From the NCBI RefSeq assembly GCF_000214375.1, contig NC_015578.1, positions 434,001 to 498,000 of the forward strand: a DNA stretch of 64,000 bases, read 5' to 3'. The stretch comes from Treponema primitia ZAS-2 (GTDB lineage Bacteria > Spirochaetota > Spirochaetia > Treponematales > Breznakiellaceae). The notes under the pieces are model-generated. The model had not been told where the DNA came from, made no database searches, and saw only the letters and a program-made list of their open reading frames with translations. A program made the position numbers and the translations under genes. Shown piece by piece: positions 46,066-53,698 of the stretch (position 1 is its first letter; every line of letters starts with the position of its first letter).

Positions 46066-47390
46066 TAGTGTCAAGAAAGTTTCGCAAAATTGATTTGCAG
46101 TCATATAAATAAAATTAAGCCGTTACTGAAACAGCCGTTTCCAGATGTTTCATGCTCATGTATTTCTTGTCCCCCCACTGGCCACCAGCCACATGCCGCA
46201 GCCGCGCGCATACCAGCATTAATGCTGAATTACCGTCAGGAAAACAGCCGACCACCCTCGTCCGCCGCCTGATTTCACGGTTTACCCGTTCAATCATATT
46301 ATTCGTGCGGATTCGCGTCCAATGCTCATACGGAAAATCCGTGTACGCGAGCGTCTCTTCAATACTGTCCTCTACCGTCTTTGCCGCCTCCTTTAATTTC
46401 ATCTCCCGCAGAGCAGTTGCCACTTGGCGGGCCTTCTCCCGGGCAGCCTCACGGCTCTCTTGGGCATGGATTGCTTTCAGCATCTTGGCAACCACCGCTA
46501 TCTTTGTGCGGGGTACTGTCGAAAATACATTCCGGTAAAAATGAATCGTACAACGCTGGTATTTTGCTTCGGGAAACGTCTCTCCGACCGCTTCCAGCAT
46601 TCCAAGGCATTTGTCCCCAATGATGAGCTTAACTCCCTTAAGTCCACGGGATCTCAGCCATTGGAAAAATGAAACCTAGCTTGCTTTGTCTTCCTTCATC
46701 CCTTCCGCTGCCCCTAAAACCTCCCGGTACCCTTCTTCATTTACCGCTGTTGCCACAAGTACGCTGACATTTTCATAACTGCCGCCCCAATTCCGCTTTA
46801 AATAAATACCATCCACATACACATACGGGTATTGGCTTTCATTCAATGGCCGATTCCGCCAGGTCTCAATATTCCCATAGGCTTTTTTGTTCAACTCGCT
46901 GATGGTAGCCGGTGATACCTTGCTTCCCCATAACGCCTCAGTTATATCTTCCACCCGCCTAACCGACACCCCGGCCAGATACATTTCCATCAGCGCTTCC
47001 TCCACGCTGCTTTCCCGTCTCCGGTACCGTTCTATGATTGCCGTCTCAAAAGGTACCCCTTTCAGTTTGGGTACCGTAAGCTCAACTTCACCGGAGGTCG
47101 TTCCCAGTTTCCTTTTATAGCTTCCGCTCCGGTACCCTTTCCGGCCTTCCGTCCGCTCATATTTGGCAGCACCGGTTAACTGGGCGGCTTCCTGGTCCAA
47201 AAGTCCATTCAACGTTTCCTCAACGCTGCTTCTCACCAATTCCTTTAGCTCGTCCTTGATAACTCCCTCATTGAACTGTATAATCTTCTTAGACATGGTT
47301 TGTATGCTCCTTTGACAAATAAGTTGTGGTAACTCATTTTATCATTTGGCTGCAAACCTGTCTTTATTTTGCGAAACTTATTGTACCTTA
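46066..47390 (-). mobile_element. IS256-family insertion sequence
   Basis: About 1.3 kb. The ends are imperfect inverted repeats: left GTAGTGTCAAGAAAGTTTCG and right (minus strand) GGTACAATAAGTTTCGCAAA, both then reaching a TTTGCAG block. It holds one transposase gene. No clear 8-9-base target duplication was found at the flanks, so it may have recombined after insertion. Confidence 0.8.
46115..47296 (-). pseudogene. IS256-family transposase, interrupted by an in-frame TAG
   Basis: A 393-codon mutator-type transposase with TAG at 46676-46678; both sides are in the same frame. The reading KEDKAS-stop-VSFFQW matches the usual ...S-W-VSFFQWL, so TGG to TAG is likely. Catalytic parts are otherwise present: YVDGIYLKRNWGG (D), LIIGDKCLG (D) and NREIRRRTRVVGCFPDGNSA (E). 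Transposition from this copy alone would need suppression or help from another copy. Confidence 0.88.
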
Positions 47391-47410
47391 TCAACATATC
47401 GTATTTTTTA

Positions 47411-47521
47411 CTATTTTTTCGTTGAGTATTTTTCGTAAAATTTTACCAATTCTTCTTTCGTAATTTCACTTTTTGCTACATTCATAGCTTTATTATACAG
47501 TATCTCATCTTTACAATTCAA
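47411..47521 (-). pseudogene. Short gene tail next to the IS
   Basis: A minus-strand frame encoding ...NVAKSEITKEELVKFYEKYS then stop runs from the preceding gene to the IS edge. With only 36 codons and a TTG start it looks like the 3' end of a gene whose body was lost, rather than a complete gene. Confidence 0.25.
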
Positions 47522-47546
47522 TGTATATTCATTTTGTATACAAATT

Positions 47547-48122
47547 TTATTTATTATCTATTATTATTTCCGAATAAAATATCTTTAATAATATTGCTTT
47601 TTCTTTCATTAATTTTACTCTTTCAAAAAATATTAATTCTACAGCTTTCCACATAAACACCCAACTCATTACTATTACAAATTCATTAAGAGAGTATCTT
47701 CTTTCCATAATTTGAAATATTTGTGTAATGCCTATTAAAACCATTCCTATGAGTATTAAAATAAAAGAATTCCTGTTTATATTTCTAATCCGTTTATTAA
47801 TGATATACAATTTTTCTTTAATGTTTTCTTTTATTAATTTTTCAATAAATTCTATTGTTTCATTTATTTTTTTAAACGTCTCCATTGCTATTATTAAACT
47901 ATTTTTTAGTGGAACATTTCCGGTTTCAATTATTAAATAATCAATTATCTCATTATTAATTTTCCCATTACCATTATTAGAAATGCTTTTATCTTCATTG
48001 ATAGATATTGTAAAGTGGTTATATAATTCCATGTCATTATTAATGCATAATTTTATCTTCGTTTTATTTACATTATGCCTTAATTTCTTTGTCATTAATT
48101 CTTCAAAAATACCATTTTCCAT
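47547..48122 (-). CDS. Membrane protein of unknown function
   Basis: A 191-residue, lysine/isoleucine-rich protein with two hydrophobic spans near the C-terminus (about 118-137 and 144-165) after a long helical soluble part (ETFKKINETIEFIEKLIKEN). No family recognised. Very AT-rich. It has its own strong promoter and GGGAGGG ribosome site. Confidence 0.6.
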   Translation of the reverse strand: MENGIFEELMTKKLRHNVNKTKIKLCINNDMELYNHFTISINEDKSISNNGNGKINNEIIDYLIIETGNVPLKNSLIIAMETFKKINETIEFIEKLIKENIKEKLYIINKRIRNINRNSFILILIGMVLIGITQIFQIMERRYSLNEFVIVMSWVFMWKAVELIFFERVKLMKEKAILLKIFYSEIIIDNK

Positions 48123-48142
48123 TTCAACCCTCCCTAAATAAT

Positions 48143-48171
48143 ATTTTAAATTATTTTTACACTTTTGTCAA
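48143..48171 (-). promoter_or_regulatory. Consensus-like promoter
   Basis: TTGACA (48171-48166), 17 bases, TAAAAT (48148-48143) on the minus strand, about 20 bases before the start of the membrane-protein gene. Confidence 0.75.
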
Positions 48172-48214
48172 TCCGAGGGGTGCATATATCATTCTGCTAG
48201 GCACTGTACGCGTT

Positions 48215-48745
48215 TTATATTTCAACCAATCCTTTTTCATCACTCCCCGTTAATCCTCTTGTGATATGTTCATTCATGGAATATGCATGATGCAACTGTA
48301 CTATTGACGCTCTTCCCCAATTTCCATTTTTATCCAGTTTTATTACTTCCTTGAAATACTTATATGATTTATATAAATGTCCTATTATTTCATAGCTCGT
48401 TCCCTCCTTATTTCCCGGATTTTCTAACATTATTGTTATTGCTTTACGAAATTCAATAAAACCCAATTTGTAAATATATAATGCTTTATCTGAAATGTAT
48501 TCTTTAATTCCATATTCATTTGTTAAACAATATTTCCCGTTAACTTTATTCTTTATCAACTGTTCATATACATAATTTAGTACGATCATATTTTCATTTG
48601 ATATTTCTTTATCTATTTCATTATTCAGATCAGGATGAAATATTTTAACCAATTCAAAATATTTTTTCTTAATTTTTTCATTATCATTTGTGGCTTTAGA
48701 GAATAAAATGAAATTCTTGATTCTATCGGAAAATGAATTGCTCAT
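48215..48745 (-). CDS. Protein with N-terminal J-like domain
   Basis: A 176-residue protein. Residues 20-62, KKKYFELVKIFHPDLNNEID with a following NYVYEQLI helix, have the HPD turn between two helices that defines J domains recruiting Hsp70. The remainder has a tetratricopeptide-like AIxxxxxNPGNKEGTSYEII pattern but nothing certain. The gene stands directly behind the second copy of the tatD promoter, which probably drives it. Confidence 0.55.
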   Translation of the reverse strand: MSNSFSDRIKNFILFSKATNDNEKIKKKYFELVKIFHPDLNNEIDKEISNENMIVLNYVYEQLIKNKVNGKYCLTNEYGIKEYISDKALYIYKLGFIEFRKAITIMLENPGNKEGTSYEIIGHLYKSYKYFKEVIKLDKNGNWGRASIVQLHHAYSMNEHITRGLTGSDEKGLVEI

Positions 48746-48751
48746 AATTCA

Positions 48752-48832
48752 CTATATCAATTATACGCATTACGTTACTCCCTGGTTCGATAGTATTGTG
48801 TTACAATGGGGCTGGATTGTAAAGCGCATTAT
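48752..48832 (-). repeat. tatD promoter repeat, copy B
   Basis: Copy of 38032-38111 with about eight differences and one extra base. TTTACA-17-CACAAT, the AGGGAG ribosome site and the ATGCGTATAATTGATATAG coding start are all kept, but the frame then runs into the J-domain gene. The drift shows it is not recent. Confidence 0.8.
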
Positions 48833-48869
48833 ATTGTATAATTATATTCTTACAATAAAATTATTTGTA

Positions 48870-49079
48870 CTATTTCCATGCAATATTCATTTTTTTGGCA
48901 TGAACGGCACAATCGCTTAAATATAGGTTTATCAAATTTTGGTATGTGATTCCTGTTTCTTCGGCCTGTTTTTTGAAATATGCTATTGTATCAACATCAA
49001 GCCGTATGGAAATTTGTTTTCTTAATTTTTTTATATAAGGATTTGGTTTAGCCTTTGAAAAATCATATTCTTTTCTCAT
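48870..49079 (-). CDS. brnA: BrnA-type antitoxin
   Basis: A 69-residue ribbon-helix-helix protein starting at ATG 49079 (GGAGG site upstream). KPNPYIKKLRKQISIRLDVDTIAYFKKQA is the BrnA pattern with the DNA-binding strand ISIRLD. It follows the toxin gene by four bases, the usual BrnT-BrnA order, and would repress the pair and neutralise BrnT. Here BrnT is frameshifted, leaving an orphan antitoxin. Confidence 0.82.
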   Translation of the reverse strand: MRKEYDFSKAKPNPYIKKLRKQISIRLDVDTIAYFKKQAEETGITYQNLINLYLSDCAVHAKKMNIAWK

Positions 49080-49083
49080 AAAT

Positions 49084-49358
49084 TTATCCTCCATATTGTT
49101 TTATTTCTGGCGGTGTTGCCTTTCTTGCGGATATAATCCGTATTATGCTGTCATTTTCTTTATGGCAATGACACACAACCAGTAAATTTAATTTTTGACT
49201 TAGGTCTAAATGATAAACCTGTCTTCCTTAATGGAATGGTCTGGATCATATATTATCCTGGCATTGGGATCGTAAAATACGGTTTTTGCCGCTTCAAATG
49301 TGATTTTATGCTTTGAAATGTTTAGTTTTTCTTTTTTTGGATCCCAAGTTATATCCAT
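49084..49358 (-). pseudogene. brnT: BrnT-type toxin, one-base frameshift
   Basis: From ATG 49358 the frame reads MDITWDPKKEKLNISKHKIT and FEAAKTVFYDPNARIIYDP, then stops after DRFII. In the next frame LDLSQKLNLLVVCHCHKEND and IIRIISARKATPPEIKQYGG continue to the usual end. The break falls in a short T-run at about 49208-49211, consistent with one lost T. BrnT is a RelE-fold ribonuclease; the catalytic C-terminal half is out of frame. Confidence 0.85.
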
Positions 49359-49405
49359 AAATACAATATAATTATAGTATCATTATATTGTCAAGGGGGT
49401 ATATA

Positions 49406-49580
49406 AATTTCTGATTGTTGTATACTTTTGTATACAGGTGTGTTTGTTCTTTCTTCGTCCTGCACGGATGCAGGGCGACTCCTAAATTTCAGGTTTTTTA
49501 TTTTGTTTAACGTGGAAAGTTTACGAGGAGCGAAGCCCGGTCTTCCGTAAGGAAGAAAAGCGTATATAGCTTTGTTATGC
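49406..49580 (-). repeat. attC-like site 4 (degenerate)
   Basis: In cassette direction (minus strand) it opens GCATAAC-AAAG-CTATATACGC, matching the R''/L'' boxes of the other sites, and near the far end has GTATACAA, an L'-like box. The closing R' box is not recognisable. The stop codon of the VapC gene (GCA TAA C) is part of the R'' box, so gene and site are fused tightly. Confidence 0.5.
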
Positions 49581-49973
49581 GCTGTTGTCCGCACTTTTAC
49601 CAGCATATATTAATTCTTTCGGTATTACTTTAAAAAAATTACCATCAAGTGTCCATATTTTTGATTGATTTTTTATTCCATGCAGTAATATTATTGCGTC
49701 TATTAAACCAACGCCTTTGTCTATTAATTTGTTTTTATTGGAATATATTCCTGCCTCTATTACTATTTCGTGATATTCAATTTTTGGTAAATGTCTCCAA
49801 TATCCTAAAATGGTATTTTGCTCTCCTTCTTTTCTTACTCCCTGCAATAATTCTCCGAAGACACATTCGACCGCTAATACTTCCTTTTTCTCTAATAACG
49901 GTGCTATTATTGTAAAATATGGTTCATGTTTTTTGAGAAATTCAATCCAAACAGATGTATCCAATATTATCAA
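49575..49973 (-). CDS. vapC: PIN-domain toxin, VapC type
   Basis: A 132-residue PIN protein: IILDTSVWIEFL (first Asp), ECVFGELLQG (Glu), GLIDAIILLHG (Asp) and WTLDGNFFKVI (Asp). All acidic positions are kept. The only start in frame is TTG 49973, which sits at the edge of a tandem repeat, so translation efficiency may be altered. It lies in the same cassette as its antitoxin. Confidence 0.85.
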   Translation of the reverse strand: MIILDTSVWIEFLKKHEPYFTIIAPLLEKKEVLAVECVFGELLQGVRKEGEQNTILGYWRHLPKIEYHEIVIEAGIYSNKNKLIDKGVGLIDAIILLHGIKNQSKIWTLDGNFFKVIPKELIYAGKSADNSA

Positions 49974-50030
49974 GAGGGGAACCTCCGCCTACGGTTGAGT
50001 GTCCAAGAGGGGAACCTTCGGTTGAGTGTC
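49971..50030. repeat. Tandem duplication between antitoxin and toxin genes
   Basis: CAAGAGGGGAACCT...GGTTGAGTGTC occurs twice: 49971-50003 (33 bases) and 50004-50030 (27 bases). It separates the VapB stop from the VapC start, which would otherwise be nearly adjacent. Confidence 0.8.
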
Positions 50031-50235
50031 ATGTTCTTCTGTTTGCCTCTCGAATTTTGTTCCCATGTTCGATGATTATAGGTTTTTTGGATATTTCTTT
50101 ATTGAGTTCTTTGATATTATAAATATCTATCCAATCCCGCAAAGCAATGGTTATTGCTTCAGTAACGGTTGAACTGTGGGTAAATTCCTTTACGTCATTT
50201 ACCAATGCGTCTTCAATAATTGCTGTTACTTTCAT
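50029..50235 (-). CDS. vapB: VapB-like antitoxin
   Basis: A 68-residue protein from ATG 50235: MKVTAIIEDALVNDVKEFTH, with the pattern SSTVTEAITIALRDWI common in ribbon-helix-helix VapB proteins of Treponema. The tail (EHGNKIREANRRT) would contact the toxin. A 23-base perfect palindrome starts 9 bases upstream, the expected autoregulatory operator. Confidence 0.75.
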   Translation of the reverse strand: MKVTAIIEDALVNDVKEFTHSSTVTEAITIALRDWIDIYNIKELNKEISKKPIIIEHGNKIREANRRT

Positions 50236-50243
50236 ATGATATA

Positions 50244-50266
50244 GTATACGATAGTATATCGTATAC
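50244..50266 (-). promoter_or_regulatory. Operator of the VapBC pair
   Basis: GTATACGATA-GTA-TATCGTATAC, a perfect 10-base inverted repeat with 3-base spacer, directly before vapB. Typical for a VapB-VapC autorepression site. Confidence 0.7.
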
Positions 50267-50331
50267 GTCAAGAGATTTTATGCGATTTTTTAAATTTTTC
50301 TTGATTTCCCAACAAATTTTAGGGCAATGGC

Positions 50332-50469
50332 ACATAACGTTCTGGCTGTATGCGAAAATTTTTATGATGCCATAAAAACTTTAGATGCAGTGAGCCGTGG
50401 GAACGAAGTGACCTGGGCAACGGAACTCCGAGGGGCTTTAGCCCCGAAGCGTATACAGACCTGCTATAC
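50332..50469 (-). repeat. attC-like site 3
   Basis: In cassette direction: GTATAGC-AGGT-CTGTATACGC at the start and GCATACAG-CCAGAAC-GTTATGT at the end; the L boxes are inverted complements. A GGGGCTTTAGCCCC hairpin lies beside L''. It closes the PD-(D/E)XK-like cassette. Confidence 0.6.
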
Positions 50470-50485
50470 GACGTAGCAATTTGTT

Positions 50486-51352
50486 TTATTTTCCGTATGC
50501 TGATTTTAATAATTCTAATATTAATTCCGTGTTATTTTCTATATCCTTTTTATTCAGCCTAATTCTATACCGATTTCTTCTGTTGTTATAATCAATTAAA
50601 TCAAGGCCAGAGTTTTCTATTTTTTTATCTAAATCTTCTGTCTTTATTATCTTTGGTTCAAATTTCATACCATTCCTTTGCGGAATAAGCCTGACAAAAT
50701 TATTAACGTGATTATTTTCAGCAATGCCAATATAATTTTTTGTATATTTTAATTCAAAATCAGCAGAAATTGTCTTCAACAATTCCAATATTTTATCTAC
50801 CATTGAAACAGTTTCTTTTGTGCCTCGTTTTTGTTCCCAGAAATTTCTATCGGTTACTTCTGACGTATCTTCTTCCTCATCATCAAAACCCAACGGCATC
50901 TGATTTAGAACCGTTGTAAATAAAAGTGATACATTATCACCATATTCTATTGCTTTCATTTGTATTGCGATCAATGGTATAGCCCCATTAAAAAGGCTTA
51001 TTACATTTAGAAAGCGACTCGTAATATCTTCCGCAATAATAACTGCACAATGTTCATACTGTGGATATCTTTTATGCTCAATATCGTAATATTCTATTGT
51101 TCGTATAATATGACTTTCATCTGTTCTTCCTAATTGTATTTCAACCTCATACCTTGTTTCTTCTTCTTCATCTAGTAATAAAAGGTCCAATCTACCTGCG
51201 TGTGGCTGCATTCTTTCCCTGTCTTTTAAGGTTAAATTTCCTAAACCCAAAATGCTTGGATCGTCTGCGATTATGTCTTGAACCCATTTTTCATTATAAT
51301 TTTGATGATTTTTAAGATTTATTGTCGTCGGTTTAACATATTTTATTGCCAT
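50486..51352 (-). CDS. PD-(D/E)XK-like protein of unknown function
   Basis: A 288-residue protein. GRLDLLLLDEEEETRYEVEIQLG (about residues 53-76) has the D...ExQ layout of a restriction-endonuclease fold, with HIIRTIEYYDIEHKRYPQYE following as the next helix. The C-terminal third is basic. Proteins of this shape are frequent in mobile cassettes and are sometimes defence-related. It is the only gene between attC-like sites 2 and 3, the standard one-gene cassette layout. Confidence 0.6.
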   Translation of the reverse strand: MAIKYVKPTTINLKNHQNYNEKWVQDIIADDPSILGLGNLTLKDRERMQPHAGRLDLLLLDEEEETRYEVEIQLGRTDESHIIRTIEYYDIEHKRYPQYEHCAVIIAEDITSRFLNVISLFNGAIPLIAIQMKAIEYGDNVSLLFTTVLNQMPLGFDDEEEDTSEVTDRNFWEQKRGTKETVSMVDKILELLKTISADFELKYTKNYIGIAENNHVNNFVRLIPQRNGMKFEPKIIKTEDLDKKIENSGLDLIDYNNRRNRYRIRLNKKDIENNTELILELLKSAYGK

Positions 51353-51417
51353 TTTATGCCTCCTATATTCATAAAATATCGTACTTTATTATGTAAAAAA
51401 TGTCAAATGGCAATGGC

Positions 51418-51588
51418 ACTTAACGTTCCGGGCTGTATACGAAAGTTTTTTGTTGCCCGATAAAGAAAACCGTAGGTTTTCAGGGCAAAAAAATGTGACG
51501 GAAAAAAACACAAAGGCCGTAGGCCGACTGCATTTTTTCGGAGATCGAGCCGCCTACTGGCGGCGAAGCATATACAGTCCTGTTAAAC
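51418..51588 (-). repeat. attC-like site 2
   Basis: The clearest site. Cassette direction: R'' GTTTAAC, spacer, L'' CTGTATATGC; then a central part with several hairpins; L' CGTATACAG, spacer CCCGGAAC, R' GTTAAGT. R'' fits RYYYAAC and R' fits GTTRRRY exactly, as in integron attC sites. A GCCGCC-TACT-GGCGGC hairpin sits beside L''. Confidence 0.7.
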
Positions 51589-51687
51589 GATGTTTTTTAA
51601 GGCCCCCACCAGCAAACTGCCTCCCGCCATCCATGGCGGGAGGCGTGGGACAAATGCTTATATTATTTATACAAAATAATTTTACTA

Positions 51688-52041
51688 TTATAATATTATT
51701 CTATACTCATATACGGCTCCGGTTCCCCAACTACCTACATATAAGGTGTTCCCATGTATTAATAACGCAACACAACCACTTATGCCGTCAACTACAATAT
51801 TTGTTGAACCATCTTGTGAAATTATACGCACACATCCATCCCCATTATCAACGGCAAAAATTTCATTCTGCAAACTAATGTCAATACCAACCCCCGGCCT
51901 TCCAAAATCATTGGAAAAAGGTCTAGTCGTTCCGTCAGGAAATACTTTGATAATGCTACCGCCGTAATTCGTGACATACAGATTGCCGTCTAAATCCTCA
52001 GCCACTCCAACAGGGGTCTTCATGCCATTCGCCACTCGCAA
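51688..52041 (-). CDS. NHL/SMP-30-like beta-propeller fragment
   Basis: A 117-residue frame with repeats GVAEDLDGNLYVTNYGG and GIDISLQNEIFAVDNGDG, one repeat per propeller blade. Full members have five to seven blades, so only about three are present. The TTG start and lack of signal peptide suggest a gene with its 5' part lost, ending just downstream of the CMD gene. Possibly nonfunctional. Confidence 0.5.
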   Translation of the reverse strand: MRVANGMKTPVGVAEDLDGNLYVTNYGGSIIKVFPDGTTRPFSNDFGRPGVGIDISLQNEIFAVDNGDGCVRIISQDGSTNIVVDGISGCVALLIHGNTLYVGSWGTGAVYEYRIIL

Positions 52042-52085
52042 TACGGTAAATAATATTTTGTGAATTGGGTACTAATTTTAACATG

Positions 52086-52475
52086 CTATTTACCCTCCTT
52101 GGTTTCTCTCTCAGTAAATACTTTCTTTGCAATATTTACGGCATTAAGCACTTTTGGGAAACCGGTATAGGGTATGCATTGGATAAAAGCTTCAATCACT
52201 TTTTTAGGAGAAATACCAACATTTAATGCTCCGTTAATGTGAACCGCTAATTGCGGTTCGCAACCTCCCGCCGTCAATAAACTGGTAATGGTTATAAGCT
52301 CTCTTTCCTGCAAAGAAAGCCCTTCCCGGCAATAAATGTCTCCAAAGGCAAATTCAATGATGTATGTACCCAAATCCGGTGCTATTGTTTCCAATGAGTC
52401 AATAACATTTTGCCCCGTATTGCCGTCCACCTCGTTCAACCTGTCTGTCCCTCTCTGATAGCGTGTATTTTCCAT
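52086..52475 (-). CDS. Carboxymuconolactone decarboxylase (CMD/AhpD-like) family protein
   Basis: A 129-residue helical protein: FGDIYCREGLSLQERELITI and SLLTAGGCEPQLAVHINGALNVG match the CMD fold, with cysteine and histidine at the usual active-site helix. These are often thiol-dependent reductases or of unknown function. Divergent from a MerR gene whose operator it shares, a common partnership. Confidence 0.8.
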   Translation of the reverse strand: MENTRYQRGTDRLNEVDGNTGQNVIDSLETIAPDLGTYIIEFAFGDIYCREGLSLQERELITITSLLTAGGCEPQLAVHINGALNVGISPKKVIEAFIQCIPYTGFPKVLNAVNIAKKVFTERETKEGK

Positions 52476-52506
52476 TGGAAAACCTCCTCAAATAGATTAT
52501 ATTTAG

Positions 52507-52537
52507 AAGGTACTAGTTAGAGTGGACTCTAGGTCAA
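52507..52537 (-). promoter_or_regulatory. MerR-type promoter with 19-bp spacer
   Basis: On the minus strand TTGACC (52537-52532), a 19-base spacer and TACCTT (52512-52507) drive the CMD gene. The spacer carries TAGAGTCCACTCTA (52531-52518), the dyad bound by MerR-family regulators such as those next to CMD genes. Long-spacer promoters are switched on when MerR twists the DNA. Confidence 0.75.
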
Positions 52538-52574
52538 GCGTTTTTGAAAGAAATCTAATTTTTAAGGAGTTTTT

Positions 52575-52936
52575 ATGGAATATTCGATTGGGGAATTTTC
52601 ACGGCTTACTAGTGTAGGCATACATACATTACGCTATTACGAACAGGAAAATTTGATTCTGCCTAACCTAAGTCCAATGGGCAACGGTGTTATTCCGAAA
52701 ATGACCTTACCTGGATACAATTTATAAAACGTTTAAAAGATACAAAAATGCCTATTAAAGAAATTCAAAAATACGCTGAATTAAGGGCTTCAGGCGATCC
52801 AACAATGCCTGAACGTATGGAAATTTTAATAAAACATAGGGCCGTTCTTAAAAATGAAATTGAACAATTACAAGAATATCTTAACAACTTAGATACTAAA
52901 ATTGAATTTTATAAAACAAAGATTAATAGAATATAA
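52575..52936 (+). pseudogene. MerR family regulator, one-base frameshift
   Basis: From ATG 52575 (AAGGAG upstream) it reads MEYSIGEFSRLTSVGIHTLR and YYEQENLILPNLSPM, then goes out of frame at about 52676. In the next frame RCYSENDLTWIQFIKRLKDT and MPIKEIQKYAELRASGDPTM continue to the coiled-coil end at 52936. A lost A (CCAAAT to CCAAT) explains it. Only plus-strand gene in the cassette array. Confidence 0.85.
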
Positions 52937-52944
52937 TATTTATT

Positions 52945-53496
52945 TTATTCCAATATTTTTTTTAATTCATTTGTTTTTATTATTTTTGCAAATGTTCCTT
53001 GCAATCCAGCCATATATACATTATGAACAGTTTCTGCCGGAATGTTTTTATTATCCCATATTAAATCTTTTGTTGTACATGCGTCACTTAAAACTATCGT
53101 TTCATAAGAATAGTCTTTTGCAGCCCGAACAGTTGTATCTATACACATATGAGTCATCATTCCGCATATTATTAATTTCTTAATACCAGTTTTTGAAATA
53201 CATTCATGCAAACCGGTTTCAAAAAAACTATTTGGTTTATGTTTAACCAATACTGTTTCATCTTCATTGGGTTTAACAGTTTTATTTATTTCATTTCCAA
53301 TCGTATTTGGTAAAAAGAATGTTGCTCCTGTCTGTAAACTAATATGCTGAATATGAAATATAGGAAGTTTCTTTTGTCGAAAAATTTCAAGTGCCATACT
53401 TGCATTTTTTGCGGCTTCTTCCGTTTTATATAATGTATTACTCCCACCTGGGAAATAGTCATTTTGAATATCAACTAAAATCAATGCAAAGCTCAT
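52945..53496 (-). CDS. Isochorismatase-family cysteine hydrolase
   Basis: A 183-residue protein from ATG 53496. LILVDIQNDYF gives the catalytic aspartate, VKHKPNSFFETGLHECI the lysine and CGMMTHMCIDTTVRAAKD the nucleophile cysteine. Family members hydrolyse nicotinamide, isochorismate or similar amides/ethers; this one's substrate is not evident. Its 3' end meets the MerR gene tail to tail. Confidence 0.85.
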   Translation of the reverse strand: MSFALILVDIQNDYFPGGSNTLYKTEEAAKNASMALEIFRQKKLPIFHIQHISLQTGATFFLPNTIGNEINKTVKPNEDETVLVKHKPNSFFETGLHECISKTGIKKLIICGMMTHMCIDTTVRAAKDYSYETIVLSDACTTKDLIWDNKNIPAETVHNVYMAGLQGTFAKIIKTNELKKILE

Positions 53497-53610
53497 ATAA
53501 TTTCTCCTATATTTCATTATATCAAAAAAGTATTTTTTAGTCAATACATTGCTTTACGGCGATATGGATGCTGCCGTCCGATAATATCCGAGATATTTAG
53601 AAATTAATTG

Positions 53611-53680
53611 CGCATAACGTTCCGGTTGTATACGGCCAAGCCCGCTACTGCGGGCGCAGCATATATAGTCCTGTTATGCG
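53611..53680 (-). repeat. attC-like site 1
   Basis: Seventy bases: CGCATAAC (53611-53618) pairs perfectly with GTTATGCG (53673-53680), with a GCCCGC-TACT-GCGGGC hairpin in the middle and TGTATAC/ATATATAG L-type boxes. The compact size fits an integron attC. Located directly after the lipoprotein gene in cassette direction. Confidence 0.7.
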
Positions 53681-53698
53681 AAGTACGGGCGTACTACA

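Noticed and set aside
46066-47390. Target-site duplication of the IS256 element
   Set aside because: The eight or nine bases outside each end do not match, so no duplication is claimed.
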